From contig NZ_CP024091.1 in assembly GCF_002736205.1 (NCBI RefSeq), positions 2,294,001 through 2,358,000 of the forward strand: 64,000 bases of DNA. Reading direction: 5' to 3'. Shown one piece after another: positions 10,701 through 19,114 of this stretch (its first letter is position 1; every line of letters begins with the position of its first letter). The notes beneath the pieces were generated by a model. The model was not told the DNA's origin. It ran no database searches and saw only the letters and a list, made by a program, of their open reading frames with translations. The stretch comes from Pedobacter ginsengisoli. Its GTDB lineage: Bacteria > Bacteroidota > Bacteroidia > Sphingobacteriales > Sphingobacteriaceae. The position numbers and the translations under genes were made by a program.

Positions 10701-10815
10701 AAATATAGATCCCGAATCTCAGTTTTCACCCAGTCTTGCTTATGCGGGAATAGAAGGTGCATCCTTACCTGCAACCAGAACATTTGGTATAAATCTAAAT
10801 CTGAAGTTTAAGTAA
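7711..10815 (+). CDS. STN-domain SusC-type TonB-dependent transporter/sensor
   Basis: Outer-membrane importer and signal transducer of the FecIR-type set (1034 residues). After a signal peptide (about 1-22, VHSQ) comes an STN domain (about 24-98: VSFDRVINEIQNQTSYRFVFS, IDGLI-like end NLIVIKS), then a TonB-box-like LNEVIVTAL and the plug (LRGAASKDAGPPLFIINGIPI, GSSASALYGARAANGVIII) and a barrel ending in LNLKFK. The carboxypeptidase-D-like domain usually found between STN and plug in this type of protein is absent: only about 15 residues separate them. SusD follows after 9 bases. Start could be either of two adjacent ATG codons. Confidence 0.92.
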   Translation: MMKTMRYVLIFCFLMIATNVHSQTKVTLKLESVSFDRVINEIQNQTSYRFVFSERKIPSKKITINVKNEETFKVLDQIFMNTDYNYKLLSNNLIVIKSRLTEDDDIDSIMTLNEVIVTALNIKKENRKIGYSVSTIDGPLLTKARESNLAMALEGLVAGLNVSGVNGGPGSSARILLRGAASKDAGPPLFIINGIPIDNTQRGSANEYGGVDYGDGISNINPDDVETITVLKGSSASALYGARAANGVIIITIKSGKKRSGNSIEYNSNFSFDSPVNNTDYQYIYGQGNQNLRPQNIAGAIATGILSWGEKMDGQPSVQINGESHPYQPVKDNIKKFYRTAPAFTNTISVNGGSGKSTYHASASILDYQSILKNSYLNRKTSNIFASYDLTKKLTLTLNGNYIYERGKNRSYLSDGPINANYGINAIATSADQASLAPGYDAITGAETRWNADEYKTNPYFTINKKEDNATRDRFISSALIKYNLKSWLFLQGRIGYDISNDHILSIIPTGTAFSINGQGGINALNQSKTSELNTDILFSGNRDITKDLNIDVSAGASFRNGRTQLHELTGTQFIIPYLYTVDNLSAVNRRNTLSRIVTQSAYYTVDLDFKKFLTISSTGRYDVYSTLPRNNRGIFVPSVSGSFIFSNFLKLKGLDFGKIRTSFAQTSGEPAVPYTTQVYYSSDRSINGVPLGNFSRDLPNYNLKPFTLNEFETGINLRLFGNKVDFDFTYFYRITNKEIINAGQSVTTGFTSAYVNLGKTRNTGIETSIQTNLITNENFSWKAGINASHINNLLISIDGISSYAFGGTYRPLNANTALVVGKSITQIMAYDYQYDKNGNIIIGSDGVPKRGELKPMGSVLPSYYGGFSNNFHYKNFNLSFLIDYKFGNKILSATENFSYTLGLNKATLNGRETGIVAKGVYENGETNTTNVAAYNYYPALATNISALSVLNGSFIKLRQVVLGYTFSSKALNKTPFRNISIDLISRNLLTILKYTKNIDPESQFSPSLAYAGIEGASLPATRTFGINLNLKFK

Positions 10816-10824
10816 AAGTAAGCC

Positions 10825-12420
10825 ATGAAAAAAGCAATTCTTCTTTCAATTTTAGCAATGATAATTTTGTTTAGCTGCAGCAAAAAACAGCTGGATGATA
10901 TAAATACTGATCCTACAAAATCCAATGCTTCAAACTTCGACCCCAATAACCTGCTTTCGACAGCACAGTTAAAATTCTCCAATAAAGGCTACTATCAGTT
11001 ACTTTATCAAAGCACCATGATACAGCTGCTTGCATCTACCTATTATTACTACAATAATGGCGACAAATATATAAATGTAGGAAGCTTTACAGATTATCAA
11101 GGGAGGATTTTTGAAGAAGGGTATGCGGAAGCTTCTACAATAAGGGAAATGCAGAGACTTGCAACTGAAAAGGATGCTGCTAAGTATTCTAATCTGATCA
11201 GTATAGGAGATATTATGTTCGTCCTAATTTTACAAAGGATAACAGATACTTATGGCGATGTACCATATAGTGAGGCAGCCAAGGCCAGGCAAGGAATAAA
11301 GTACCCGATTTATGATAAGCAGGAAGACATATATAATTCCATGTTGTCTGATCTTGAAAAAGCCATTGCAAATCTGAATCCTGACAAACCATTACCAACT
11401 GCTGACTTATTTTATAAAGGGGATATTAATAAATGGAGAAAATTTGGCTATTCATTAATGATAAGGGTAGCAATGAGGCTAAGCAAAATTAGACCAGACA
11501 TAGCTCGCACATGGGTTGAAAAAGCTTCAACCAATGGTTTTTCTGACGTAAGTGACAATGCCATTTTAATAACGGATGCCTCTATTCCAGGTACTCAAAA
11601 TAGCTCTTCAGTTGCACTACGTGTATTTTCAGACTATATTGAAGTAAAATGGAGTAAAACCTTAATTGATTATCTAAGAGATACAGGAGATCCAAGGTTA
11701 GCTGTAATAGGTGAAATTCCTCAGGATGGTCTTGCAAAAAACATAAATCAAACACTTTCAGGAAATACAGACCCTTCGGTTCAAATCGGACTGCCTAACG
11801 GATATGATCTGCTAGGAGGAAAAAGCGATATCAGTAAACACCCGTCATATCCCGGAGGAACTGGTTCAGGTGCTGATTTTGCCCCTCTGGGTAAATATTC
11901 CAGACCAAGGACTTCTGTGTATTTAAAACTTGGTGGTCCTATATTTGTTTTGACATATGCCGAAACAGAATTTTTGCTCTCTGAGGCAAAACTGAAAGGA
12001 TGGTCTGTTCCAGGCACCGCAGCTCAGCATTATTCAAATGGCCTTAGAGGTGCCTTACAATCAATGGAACAACAGGACATCCAAGCCAGGATAGCTCCTG
12101 AAATCATTAGTACATATGTAGCTGAACACCCACTAAACCAATCTGACCAGGAAATAGCTCTAAATCAAATTAACACTCAGTACTGGGTAGCAACTGGCAC
12201 TAATTTCAACTTTATTGAGTCCTGGCTAAACTGGAAAAGATCCGATTACCCTAAACTTATACCAGTTAATTATACTGGAAATGTAACTAACGGAACCATC
12301 CCCCGAAGAATAATTTATTTATCCTCCGAGGCTTTAAATAATCCTGAAAACTATAAAGCAGCAGTTGCAAGATTAAATGGTGGCGATGCCTTAACATCAA
12401 GGGTATGGTGGGATAAATAA
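10825..12420 (+). CDS. SusD/RagB-family outer-membrane lipoprotein
   Basis: Nutrient-binding lipoprotein partner of the STN-type SusC just upstream. The signal peptide ends in a lipobox (ILFSC, Cys18) followed by KKQLDDINTDPTKS, a typical SusD start. The body shows TPR-like helical segments (RITDTYGDVPYSEA, FGYSLMIRVAMRLSKI) and the C-terminal ESWLNWKRSDYPKL and SRVWWDK, matching the other SusD of this locus in style although the two share little beyond family motifs. It is 531 residues long. It ends 5 bases before the stop of the convergent exporter gene, leaving no room for a separate terminator. Confidence 0.9.
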   Translation: MKKAILLSILAMIILFSCSKKQLDDINTDPTKSNASNFDPNNLLSTAQLKFSNKGYYQLLYQSTMIQLLASTYYYYNNGDKYINVGSFTDYQGRIFEEGYAEASTIREMQRLATEKDAAKYSNLISIGDIMFVLILQRITDTYGDVPYSEAAKARQGIKYPIYDKQEDIYNSMLSDLEKAIANLNPDKPLPTADLFYKGDINKWRKFGYSLMIRVAMRLSKIRPDIARTWVEKASTNGFSDVSDNAILITDASIPGTQNSSSVALRVFSDYIEVKWSKTLIDYLRDTGDPRLAVIGEIPQDGLAKNINQTLSGNTDPSVQIGLPNGYDLLGGKSDISKHPSYPGGTGSGADFAPLGKYSRPRTSVYLKLGGPIFVLTYAETEFLLSEAKLKGWSVPGTAAQHYSNGLRGALQSMEQQDIQARIAPEIISTYVAEHPLNQSDQEIALNQINTQYWVATGTNFNFIESWLNWKRSDYPKLIPVNYTGNVTNGTIPRRIIYLSSEALNNPENYKAAVARLNGGDALTSRVWWDK

Positions 12421-12425
12421 ACAGA

Positions 12426-13658
12426 TTATCTTTTTTTACTACCTTCTATATTTGGAAGAAATCCGGTAAAAATCCCAATTAAAGGAAGAAAAGCACAAAT
12501 TTTAAACACATATTCAATACTGGTCTGATCAGCTAATTTGCCTAAAATAGCAGAGCCTAACCCTCCCATACCAAAGGCAAAGCCAAAAAATAATCCGGCT
12601 ATCATACCAACCTTCCCCGGTACCAGTTCAGTAGCATAAACAAGTATTGCCGAAAATGCTGAAGAAATAATTAATCCGATAAGAACAGACAAGGCTCCTG
12701 TCCAGAACAAAGAAACATATGGGAGCAATAGTGTAAAGGGCGCTGCACCAAGAATTGAAATCCAGATAATGTACTTACGGCCAAATCTATCACCTAATGG
12801 ACCACCTATTAATGTGCCGGCTGCAACAGCCCCTAAAAAGGCAAATAGGTAGATTTGAGATTGTTGTACCGAAACATTGAATTTATCCATCAGGTAAAAT
12901 GTATAATAACTAGTCATGCTGGCCATGTAGAAGTATTTAGAGAAAATAAGTACCAACAGGATTCCCAAAGAAAGCACAACACGATTCTTAGATAAATGAT
13001 GATGAATTTCTTCTTTAACAATATTTTTATTTAATGCCTTTATTGCCAATTGCTCCTGATACCATTTCGCTACCCTTGACAATATTAGGATACCTAGAAT
13101 TGCAGCTAATGAAAACCATATGATGTAAAACTGACCGTATGGGACAACAATAATAGCTGCCAAAAGTGGCCCAATAGCACTTCCTGCATTTCCTCCCAGT
13201 TGAAAAATAGATTGCGCAAGTCCCTTTTTACCTCCTGAGGCTAAGTGAGCTACTCTTGAAGACTCCGGATGAAATATTGAAGATCCCACTCCAATTAAGC
13301 TTACCGCTAACAGAATATTAATAAAGCTAGAAGCAAGAGAAACAGCTACAAGCCCCAAAAGTGTAAAACCCATTGCAACAGCAAGAGAATACGGACGTGG
13401 TCTTTTATCTGTATAAAAGCCAACAAAGGGCTGCAGGATTGATGCAGTTAACTGATAAGTAAAGGTAATAAGACCAATTTGGGTAAATGTAAGATGAAAC
13501 TTAGCTTTCATTACAGGATACACTGCTGGAATTACAGCCTGAAGCATATCATTAAGCAAATGCGTAAAACTTATAGTAAATAAAATAGAGAATATTGTTT
13601 GTTGCGCTATTCCTTTGGTATCAATAGCTGTAGTATTTGTAAAAGATGCTTTTTCCAT
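12426..13658 (-). CDS. fsr: MFS exporter of the fosmidomycin-resistance (Fsr) type
   Basis: Twelve-helix major facilitator protein of 410 residues. The N-terminal pattern HLLNDMLQAVIPAVYPVMK and the loop motif SSIFHPESSRVAHLASGGKKGLAQSIFQLGGNAGSAIGPLL are the hallmarks of the Fsr subgroup. Natural substrates of this group are poorly defined; drug resistance is known for the E. coli member, so the name is a family label. A GntR regulator lies 39 bases upstream on the same strand and a likely operator sits between the two genes, 14 bases before this start codon. Confidence 0.85.
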   Translation of the reverse strand: MEKASFTNTTAIDTKGIAQQTIFSILFTISFTHLLNDMLQAVIPAVYPVMKAKFHLTFTQIGLITFTYQLTASILQPFVGFYTDKRPRPYSLAVAMGFTLLGLVAVSLASSFINILLAVSLIGVGSSIFHPESSRVAHLASGGKKGLAQSIFQLGGNAGSAIGPLLAAIIVVPYGQFYIIWFSLAAILGILILSRVAKWYQEQLAIKALNKNIVKEEIHHHLSKNRVVLSLGILLVLIFSKYFYMASMTSYYTFYLMDKFNVSVQQSQIYLFAFLGAVAAGTLIGGPLGDRFGRKYIIWISILGAAPFTLLLPYVSLFWTGALSVLIGLIISSAFSAILVYATELVPGKVGMIAGLFFGFAFGMGGLGSAILGKLADQTSIEYVFKICAFLPLIGIFTGFLPNIEGSKKR

Positions 13659-13671
13659 ATTTCTTGATCAG

Positions 13672-13686
13672 ATCATCTGATGAATT
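13672..13686. promoter_or_regulatory. GntR-type operator, copy 1 (before exporter gene)
   Basis: ATCATCTGATGAATT, a near-palindrome around a single central base. The same 15-base pattern with a different centre base recurs at 14377-14391 before the regulator gene. Its position just ahead of the exporter start suggests repression at translation-start distance. The binding protein is inferred, not shown. Confidence 0.6.
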
Positions 13687-13697
13687 ATATTAAATTT

Positions 13698-14363
13698 TTA
13701 TTGAGATACGTGTCCTAATATTTTTGCAGCTATACTCCATGCCTTTTTAGGATCCCCGGCAATGATACTTTTTAGCAGCTGTTCATGATAAACATAAGTT
13801 TCTTCAAAGACCCAGACATCTGAATGTGTTTGAAGAAACCAATTCTTTAAGTGAATAGATGCAGCTTTATACAGATCGGCCAGTATTTCATTTTTTGATG
13901 CTTCGGCAATTGATATGTGAAATTGTACGTCTGCTTCAATACATTCTTCCACCCTTCCCTCCTTTGCTGCTCTTTTTCGATTTTGCAAATGAGTTTTTAT
14001 TGTCGCAATATCGCTGTCGGTACGATTTAATGCTGCTTTTTCTGCTATCTTCATTTCAAGCAATTGCCTCACCTCATCCAAATCCCTCACATTAGCACGT
14101 TTAAGCCTCAAATCCATAGGCTCTCTATTTGCTGTAAGCTGGTCTACAAAAGTTCCAACACCTTGTTGAACCCTTAGTAACCCCGAGTTTGCTAAGATCT
14201 TTATGGCTTCCCTTATGGTCGACCGCCCTACCCCAAAGTTCTTCATCAACTCCGGTTCTATGGGCAACTGCTCATTTACCTTATACTGTCCCAACGAGAT
14301 CTGTTCACTCAATCGTGCTGCAACCTCGTCTGCAAGTGATTTTTTCTGTATCGGATATTTCAT
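13698..14363 (-). CDS. GntR/FadR-family transcriptional regulator
   Basis: DNA-binding repressor of 221 residues. The winged-helix GntR domain is at about 6-75 (LADEVAARLSEQISLGQYKVNEQLP, RSTIREAIKILANSGLLRVQQGVGTFV) and an all-helical FadR-type ligand-binding domain (FCD) follows at about 85-215, with the helix DLDEVRQLLEMKIAEKAA and paired His/Asp positions (DVQFHISIAEAS) that usually hold a metal. FCD regulators commonly sense small organic acids. It very probably controls itself and the adjacent exporter through the two matching operators. The gene lies upstream of the exporter in one operon. Confidence 0.88.
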   Translation of the reverse strand: MKYPIQKKSLADEVAARLSEQISLGQYKVNEQLPIEPELMKNFGVGRSTIREAIKILANSGLLRVQQGVGTFVDQLTANREPMDLRLKRANVRDLDEVRQLLEMKIAEKAALNRTDSDIATIKTHLQNRKRAAKEGRVEECIEADVQFHISIAEASKNEILADLYKAASIHLKNWFLQTHSDVWVFEETYVYHEQLLKSIIAGDPKKAWSIAAKILGHVSQ

Positions 14364-14376
14364 ACTAATTCATCAT

Positions 14377-14391
14377 ATCATCAGATGAATT
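14377..14391. promoter_or_regulatory. GntR-type operator, copy 2 (before regulator gene)
   Basis: ATCATCAGATGAATT, 14-28 bases upstream of the regulator start. It sits inside a wider inverted repeat, AATTCATC (14367-14374) and GATGAATT (14384-14391). It matches the copy at 13672-13686 except for the central base, which supports autoregulation. Confidence 0.65.
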
Positions 14392-14434
14392 CAAATGTAG
14401 AAATTTAAATACATTCTGCAAAAAAATAAATAAA

Positions 14435-14463
14435 AAAAGGGTTCAATTAAATTGAACCCTTTT
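14435..14463 (-). terminator. Intrinsic terminator of the lipocalin-like gene
   Basis: Perfect hairpin with arms AAAAGGGTTCAATT and AATTGAACCCTTTT (14435-14463). On the minus strand it is followed by a T-rich run, 24 bases past the stop of the lipoprotein gene. Confidence 0.85.
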
Positions 14464-14486
14464 CCCTAAACCAATCTATCCTCTTC

Positions 14487-14975
14487 TTATTTTGCTGCTT
14501 TTGTAAAATTAAGCACAATGTAAGCTGTTTTTGCTCCGTACTCAACCGGTGATTTGATCACCATTGTATTTCCATCAGTAGATGATAATACTGATCTGTA
14601 ACCAGAAGTTACATTTTTGGCCTTTTCACCTTCAAAGATCTTTTTGAATTGGAATGTCTCATCGGCTGGACTTACTGACCAGTATATTTTTTGTGTTTTT
14701 GCAGTACATGCACCACCACCTGGCAAAGTATAGCTTCCGTTTCCGCTATTTGTCAGACTCCAGGTACTTCCTTGAAAACAAGTATACGAACCTTCATCAA
14801 ACAATGATTTTACTGCTGATTGCGGCAAGCCTTCAAACGTAATATCATTTAATACCCAATTGCCTGTTACATTACCTTTCTTTAAACTTTGAGTTGCACC
14901 GCCTTTAGGTGAGCAACTTTGCAAAACCATTAACGAACTGCATAAAATGGCTGCTATCAGTAGTATTCTTTTCAT
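14487..14975 (-). CDS. Lipocalin-like lipoprotein
   Basis: Small secreted lipoprotein of 162 residues. The signal peptide ends in a lipobox (LQSC, Cys21). The mature part begins with a basic Gly/Lys-rich stretch and then GNWVLNDITFEG, the usual first strand of the lipocalin-like/META-like beta-barrels common in Bacteroidota, with two cysteines (TCFQGS and GGACTAK) that may form a disulfide. Ligand and role are unknown. It stands alone with its own terminator and is divergent from the transsulfuration gene. Confidence 0.7.
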   Translation of the reverse strand: MKRILLIAAILCSSLMVLQSCSPKGGATQSLKKGNVTGNWVLNDITFEGLPQSAVKSLFDEGSYTCFQGSTWSLTNSGNGSYTLPGGGACTAKTQKIYWSVSPADETFQFKKIFEGEKAKNVTSGYRSVLSSTDGNTMVIKSPVEYGAKTAYIVLNFTKAAK

Positions 14976-15092
14976 ATTATTCTTTAATTTGATATTTCAA
15001 TTACATAAATCTTGCCAAAACTTAAGCCGAATAGTTTTATACCCTTAACTTTGTTATACCTAGTGCCCGATCTTAACTTTAACCCCGTAATA

Positions 15093-16211
15093 ATGAAGCC
15101 AGAAACACTTGCAATACATGCCGGAAATTTATATAAAGTAAGCACCCGTGATGTAACTCCTCCAATAAATCTATCAACCACATTTCTTAGGGATGAAGAC
15201 GGTGGCTACTCTGGTGGACACATGTATAGCCGAGTAAGTAATCCAAATAGATCAGCCTTGGAAAATGCACTTGCAGAATTAGAAAAAGGTGCAGAAGCCT
15301 GTGCTTTTTCTTCTGGAAATACTGCAGGAATGGCGGTTTTTCAGGCCTTAAAACCCGGAAGCCATATCATTGCACCTGATGATATGTACTGGGGCTTTAA
15401 AAAACAGTTGCAAACCATTTTTAAAGATATCCTTGAAATTGACTTTGTAGACCTTACTAGCCTTAATAATATAGAAAGGTTTATTAAAGAGAATACTGTT
15501 CTGATCTGGGTAGAAACTCCTTCCAATCCGTTATTAAAAATTACGGATATTGCAGGGGTGTCCAGAATTGCTAAGGAGAACAACCTTATCCTTGCATGCG
15601 ATAGCACCTTTGCTTCACCTTGTTTACAAAATCCAATAGCCTTTGGCGCCGATATTGTAATGCACTCTTCAACAAAATACATTGGAGGTCATAGTGATGT
15701 ACTTGGAGGTGTTCTTATTACTGCAAAGAAAGACGAATTCTGGGAAAAGATTAGAAATGTACAGCAGGTTGGTGGCGCAGTTCCTTCTCCATTCGATTGC
15801 TTTCTGTTAGTGAGAAGCATCAAAACTTTGGCGTATCGTATGCACGGGCACTGCAATAATGGAATGGCATTAGCACTACATCTTAATAAACACCCTGAAA
15901 TTGAAGCGGTCTATTATCCCGGTCTATCTACCCATCCTCAACACGAAATTGCAAAAAAACAGATGGCAGGATTTGGCGGCATGCTTTCGGTATTAATTAA
16001 AGGAGGTTCTGATCAGGCCAGGAAAGTAGTTAATAAAGTTAAGTTATTTGCACAAGCTACAAGTTTAGGTGGAGTTGAAAGTTTAATAGAACATCGTGCA
16101 TCTGTTGAAGGGCCGGATACAAAAACACCACAAAATTTAATTCGGATATCTGTTGGGCTTGAACATATAGACGATTTAATAGCAGATTTAGATCAGGCTC
16201 TGGCAAGATAG
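15093..16211 (+). CDS. PLP-dependent transsulfuration enzyme (cystathionine gamma-synthase/lyase type)
   Basis: Cys/Met-metabolism PLP enzyme of 372 residues from the ATG at 15093; an in-frame ATG 27 codons upstream gives an extension without family similarity, so the inner start is preferred. Core motifs: YSRVSNPNRSALE, SSGNTAG, the aspartate loop LACDSTFASP and the PLP lysine in SSTKYIGGHSDVLGG (about residue 195), ending with RISVGLEHIDDLIADLDQAL. Synthase, gamma-lyase and beta-lyase activities cannot be separated by eye. It sits just before the SAM-controlled metY-metX-hom unit but has its own upstream region and is outside the riboswitch leader. Confidence 0.85.
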   Translation: MKPETLAIHAGNLYKVSTRDVTPPINLSTTFLRDEDGGYSGGHMYSRVSNPNRSALENALAELEKGAEACAFSSGNTAGMAVFQALKPGSHIIAPDDMYWGFKKQLQTIFKDILEIDFVDLTSLNNIERFIKENTVLIWVETPSNPLLKITDIAGVSRIAKENNLILACDSTFASPCLQNPIAFGADIVMHSSTKYIGGHSDVLGGVLITAKKDEFWEKIRNVQQVGGAVPSPFDCFLLVRSIKTLAYRMHGHCNNGMALALHLNKHPEIEAVYYPGLSTHPQHEIAKKQMAGFGGMLSVLIKGGSDQARKVVNKVKLFAQATSLGGVESLIEHRASVEGPDTKTPQNLIRISVGLEHIDDLIADLDQALAR

Positions 16212-16285
16212 AGAGCTCTCATATTACCAAAAAAATAACACATATACCTAAAGATCAAATGGTTAATAAATATTCAAAATATAAT

Positions 16286-16317
16286 TTTGGATATTTATTA
16301 ACTTAAATCTACATTTG
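16286..16317 (+). promoter_or_regulatory. Bacteroidota-type promoter of the metY leader
   Basis: TTTG at 16286-16289, 20-base spacer, then TACATTTG at 16310-16317, matching the TTTG/TAnnTTTG sigma-ABfr pattern. Transcription would begin near 16324, about 45 bases before the riboswitch and 400 bases before metY. Confidence 0.75.
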
Positions 16318-16366
16318 CAGTATCAATTAGCGAATGCTAATCAAGTCAACCTTCCTTAGTAAAAGG

Positions 16367-16486
16367 TTTGATTTATAAAGAAGTGGCGAGAGACAGGCTC
16401 TTTGACCCACTGGCAACCCTCCCAAAATGGAGAAGGTGCCAATTCCTGACCAAAAGACATGGTGTCATTTGGAAAGATAAATTGAA
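16367..16486 (+). ncRNA. SAM-I-type riboswitch
   Basis: Leader aptamer that binds S-adenosylmethionine. P1 pairs ATTTAT (16371-16376) with ATAAAT (16477-16482). It encloses the S-box core: AAGTGGCGAGAGACAGGCTC, GACCCAC closing P2 (GTGG 16383-16386 with CCAC 16407-16410), the invariant GGCAACC, a P3 hairpin CTCC/GGAG, and AAGGTGCCAATTCC. This matches the conserved S-box sequence closely. It lies 238 bases upstream of metY and on the same strand. No obvious terminator directly follows P1; a 27-codon ORF starts 10 bases after it. An ORF of 77 codons can be drawn through this RNA but is explained by the aptamer. Confidence 0.93.
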
Positions 16487-16491
16487 ACAAA

Positions 16492-16575
16492 ATGAAAATT
16501 GTAACCATTACTTCGAATCTGTTAAATTATTGTTGCCCGCAGCAGGCTATCTGCATGTGCTGTTGCATACTTTAA
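16492..16575 (+). CDS. Cysteine-rich 27-residue leader peptide upstream of metY
   Basis: ATG at 16492, TAA at 16573-16575. The peptide starts MKIVTITSNLLNYCCPQQ and has cysteines at 14, 15, 21, 23, 24 and 25, with the codons TGT TGC near the middle and TGC ATG TGC TGT TGC near the end, i.e. six of the last fourteen residues are Cys. It begins 6-10 bases after the SAM aptamer and ends 148 bases before metY. This layout (short ORF with a run of regulatory codons, then hairpins, then a biosynthetic gene) is that of a ribosome-mediated leader that senses charged tRNA-Cys. Function is inferred; translation is not shown. Confidence 0.6.
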   Translation: MKIVTITSNLLNYCCPQQAICMCCCIL

Positions 16576-16606
16576 TCTACAAATCTTCCTTTTGCATTTA
16601 ACATTC

Positions 16607-16654
16607 ATACGGAAGGCCCCTTGCAGGGGTACGCATAATAATCGTATACGTTTT
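16607..16654 (+). promoter_or_regulatory. Possible alternative hairpins between leader ORF and metY
   Basis: Three pairings compete: CCCC (16617-16620) with GGGG (16626-16629); ATACG (16607-16611) with CGTAT (16643-16647) enclosing that hairpin; and GTACG (16629-16633) with the same CGTAT, followed shortly by TTTT (16651-16654). Mutually exclusive stems followed by a T run fit a weak attenuator. Stems are short, so this is tentative. Confidence 0.35.
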
Positions 16655-16663
16655 CTAACTTAA

Positions 16664-18027
<1,364 letters not shown>

Positions 18028-18048
18028 AAAAAGAACAATACCTAAAGA

Positions 18049-19107
18049 ATGAGCACTACCGCCACATATACGCATACAAAGTTATTTAAACTGGAGAACG
18101 GCAAAAAACTACGCAAATTAGAAATTGCTTATCAAACTTATGGCAAACTCAATGCGAAGAAAGATAATGTAATCTGGGTATGTCATGCACTTACAGCCAA
18201 CGCTGATGTTTTAGACTGGTGGAAAGGACTTTTCGGGAACAATGATCTATTTAATCCTGATGAACACTTTATCATTTGCGCAAATGTGTTAGGCTCTAAT
18301 TATGGCACAACCAATCCGCTTAGTACAAATCCGGTAACAGGGCAACCTTACTACCTTGCTTTCCCTGAATTCACCATTCGCGATCTGGTAGCTGCTCATC
18401 ACTTACTTGCCCTTCATCTTGGTATCCAAAGTATTAAGGTTTTAATCGGTGGCTCTTTAGGTGGGCAACAGGCTTTAGAATGGGCCGTAACAGACAACAA
18501 AAGGATAGAAAACTTAATTCTTGTAGCAACTAATGCAGTACACTCACCTTGGGGTATTGCATTTAATGAGAGTCAGCGTTTAGCAATAAGCACTGATCGT
18601 ACATTTTATGCACAACAGCCCGATGGTGGCTTAAAAGGATTAAAAGCCGCACGAAGTATTGCTTTATTATCTTACCGTACCTATGAGGCTTATTCTGCCA
18701 CTCAGTTAGAAAGTGTAAATGATAAAACAGACTCATTCAGAGCGGCTTCTTACCAGAACTATCAGGGAGAAAAACTATGCAAACGCTTCAATGCTTATAG
18801 CTATTGGTACCTGAGCAAAGCAATGGACAGCCATAATGTGGGTCGTAGCAGAACAAGTATAGTGGATGCTTTAGCATTAGTTAAAGCAAATACTTTGGTA
18901 ATAGGAATTGAAAACGATGTTTTATTTCCTATTTGCGAACAAGAATTCTTAGCAAATCACATTCCCGGAGCCGCACTTCAAAAAATTAGTTCGGCATATG
19001 GTCATGACGGCTTTTTAATTGAAACCGACATATTGACCAATATAATTGGCACATTCTTAAAGGAAAGTGCAAATAAGAAAATAATTAAATTACATAAAAC
19101 AGCATAG
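18049..19107 (+). CDS. metX: Homoserine O-acetyltransferase
   Basis: Alpha/beta-hydrolase-fold acyltransferase (352 residues) that activates homoserine with acetyl-CoA for MetY. Visible family signs: VCHALTANAD near 45, GSNYGTTNPLS near 80, the nucleophile elbow GGSLGGQQALEW near 135-146, the catalytic aspartate in IENDVLFP near 300, and the catalytic histidine in YGHDGFLIE near 325. The DWW in the early loop is typical of MetX. It lies between metY and hom in the SAM-controlled unit. Confidence 0.93.
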   Translation: MSTTATYTHTKLFKLENGKKLRKLEIAYQTYGKLNAKKDNVIWVCHALTANADVLDWWKGLFGNNDLFNPDEHFIICANVLGSNYGTTNPLSTNPVTGQPYYLAFPEFTIRDLVAAHHLLALHLGIQSIKVLIGGSLGGQQALEWAVTDNKRIENLILVATNAVHSPWGIAFNESQRLAISTDRTFYAQQPDGGLKGLKAARSIALLSYRTYEAYSATQLESVNDKTDSFRAASYQNYQGEKLCKRFNAYSYWYLSKAMDSHNVGRSRTSIVDALALVKANTLVIGIENDVLFPICEQEFLANHIPGAALQKISSAYGHDGFLIETDILTNIIGTFLKESANKKIIKLHKTA

Positions 19108-19114
19108 TATTTAG

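Noticed and set aside
16368..16601. A 77-codon plus-strand ORF upstream of metY
   Set aside because: It runs straight through the SAM aptamer, whose conserved sequence and pairings explain the region; codon pattern is not protein-like. The 27-codon ORF in another frame fits better.
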